A stretch of DNA of 64,000 nucleotides from positions 62,001-126,000 of the forward strand of contig NZ_RQFK01000033.1 of assembly GCF_004770765.1 (NCBI RefSeq). Direction: 5' to 3'. The position numbers and the translations under genes are program-made. The stretch comes from Leptospira noumeaensis. Lineage in GTDB: Bacteria; Spirochaetota; Leptospiria; Leptospirales; Leptospiraceae. This document shows positions 63,318 to 64,000 of the stretch, in pieces; the first letter of the stretch is position 1; each line of letters opens with the position of its first letter. Below the pieces are notes generated by a model, which worked only from the letters and a program-made list of their open reading frames with translations, ran no database searches and was not told the DNA's origin.

Positions 63318-64000
63318 AGTTCCGTTTTACAGGCAGCCCATAAGAAGTCACAGGAAAGATTGGCAAACATAGAAGACTGAACGATCGTAGACATCAATAC
63401 TCCGTAATCCGTTTTTCCGATTGTGACTTGAAACTTAGTGCTAGAGGCAAAATTGACTCCATCATAGGCGACCAAAACATCGCAATTCTTTCCCTTGATA
63501 TCGGGTAAAGTAAATTTGCTCTTGTTCCAATTTGGCGGGGTATAAATACGCAAACCAGCTGTATCAAATAAAAGCATATCCCGAAGTTCCGTTCCACCGA
63601 CAAGACTTGTAAAACATTTCACATACGGAGTAAAGATTTGATTTTTATCCAATGCTGCCCTTTCTATCTTTTGACCCATGCTATCTAGGATGTTAATAGA
63701 ATCAAAAGTATAATAGTAGATTGTTGACTTGGCAGTTTGTAATCTTTGGAAATTGAAACTTTTGTTTGGTTCCACGGAGATTGCTCCATGCCCGGAAAGA
63801 ACAACTGTCTTAGCGTTTTTAGGAGGAGCAGGATCCCCTAGTTCGCTCACGATGTCGGTATGGATTTCCGGAAACGGGAAAGTGGGAACGGTTGGCAGAC
63901 CAGCCTTCTTGATTCCGTCATCCGGTAAAAACCCGTCTGGCATAGGAGCATAATCAGAGCTATTATCCTTATTTACATATTCCAAAAACCATCCCAAAAT
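63314..64000 (-). CDS. Partial gene; His...Cys protein resembling caspase/CHAT-like or Stv domains
   Basis: At least 227 residues, open to the right edge, so the N-terminus may be missing (a TTG at 63997 is the last in-window start). A Val-Val-Leu-Ser-Gly-His-Gly motif (His at residue 70 counting from the TTG) and a terminal Phe-Leu-Trp-Ala-Ala-Cys-Lys (Cys223) resemble the His-Gly and Ala-Cys motifs of caspase-like/CHAT proteases and of the putative-adhesin 'Stv' domain. The first 60 residues are Pro/Asp-rich. Coupled by overlap to the His...SAGC gene. The assignment is tentative. Confidence 0.5.
   Translation of the reverse strand: MLGWFLEYVNKDNSSDYAPMPDGFLPDDGIKKAGLPTVPTFPFPEIHTDIVSELGDPAPPKNAKTVVLSGHGAISVEPNKSFNFQRLQTAKSTIYYYTFDSINILDSMGQKIERAALDKNQIFTPYVKCFTSLVGGTELRDMLLFDTAGLRIYTPPNWNKSKFTLPDIKGKNCDVLVAYDGVNFASSTKFQVTIGKTDYGVLMSTIVQSSMFANLSCDFLWAACKTEL

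Noticed and set aside
1..64000. tRNA genes, insertion sequences, CRISPR arrays or prophage
   Set aside because: Gaps between genes are short and hold no cloverleaf, transposase, repeat-spacer pattern or phage gene cluster; the YopX gene stands alone.

Overview
The window reads as chromosomal DNA of a Leptospira-type spirochaete, most likely a saprophytic or environmental Leptospira. Reasons: moderate-to-low GC, a FlaB-type flagellin, spirochaetal lipoprotein signals, a SthK/LliK-like cyclic-nucleotide-gated potassium channel, a very large sensor protein with a SpoIIE/PP2C phosphatase and TPRs, LpxC and an outer-membrane lipid-transport (Mla/Mce) cluster, and a TonB-dependent receptor. The genus call is inference from protein families; no 16S gene is present. 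I saw no tRNA, rRNA, insertion sequence, CRISPR array or integrase, and no gene-free stretch longer than about 200 bases.

Layout. 0.1-2.8 kb: coiled-coil lipoprotein, OmpA-domain protein and CDF metal exporter (+). 2.8-6.8 kb: uvrA and a divergent acyl-CoA dehydrogenase-like gene (-). 6.8-8.4 kb: SppA-type S49 protease (+). 8.5-11.1 kb: Sua5/TsaC and a GH18 protein (-). 11.2-17.0 kb: queuosine-precursor transporter, glycerophosphodiesterase, multi-spanning membrane protein, leuA and hisC (+), with a VOC protein on the - strand. 17.1-18.0 kb: two small heat-shock protein genes (-) behind a strong promoter that carries two tandem CIRCE operators. 18.1-19.1 kb: ridA and a membrane protein (+). 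19.2-26.9 kb: a tight five-gene minus-strand operon, dedA, SpoIIE sensor phosphatase, FemAB-like acyltransferase, clpS, clpA. 26.9-31.5 kb: a plus-strand operon of lipoprotein, AI-2E-type transporter, xseA, xseB and a sodium:solute symporter, facing ddl.

32.5-39.2 kb is an envelope block: a repeat-rich, probably outer-membrane beta protein translationally coupled to MlaE-, MlaF- and MlaD-like genes, then lpxC and PTS enzyme I. 39.3-41.2 kb: POT transporter and cobalamin adenosyltransferase (-). 41.2-43.1 kb: flagellin with a CsrA-like hairpin over its ribosome-binding site, and an OmpA-type lipoprotein. 43.1-49.6 kb: YbaB/EbfC, the potassium channel, an orphan ParA, a YopX-domain protein, a TPR protein and a long-chain acyl-CoA ligase. 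49.6-57.6 kb: aminopeptidase N, an RNA-binding RRM protein, a response regulator with an EAL domain, a TonB-dependent receptor, a frameshifted two-span membrane protein and a small lipoprotein. 57.7-62.6 kb: APC permease, methyltransferase, flavoprotein, DUF1499 protein and alpha/beta hydrolase. 62.7-64.0 kb: two overlapping minus-strand genes, one with an L,D-transpeptidase-like His...SAGC signature and one with a caspase/CHAT-like His...Cys pattern, the second running off the right edge.

Most of the window is housekeeping. The parts most worth a second look are the doubled CIRCE operator, the flagellin leader hairpin, the uncharacterised protein coupled to the lipid transporter, the frameshift near 56.82 kb and the effector-like pair at the right end.
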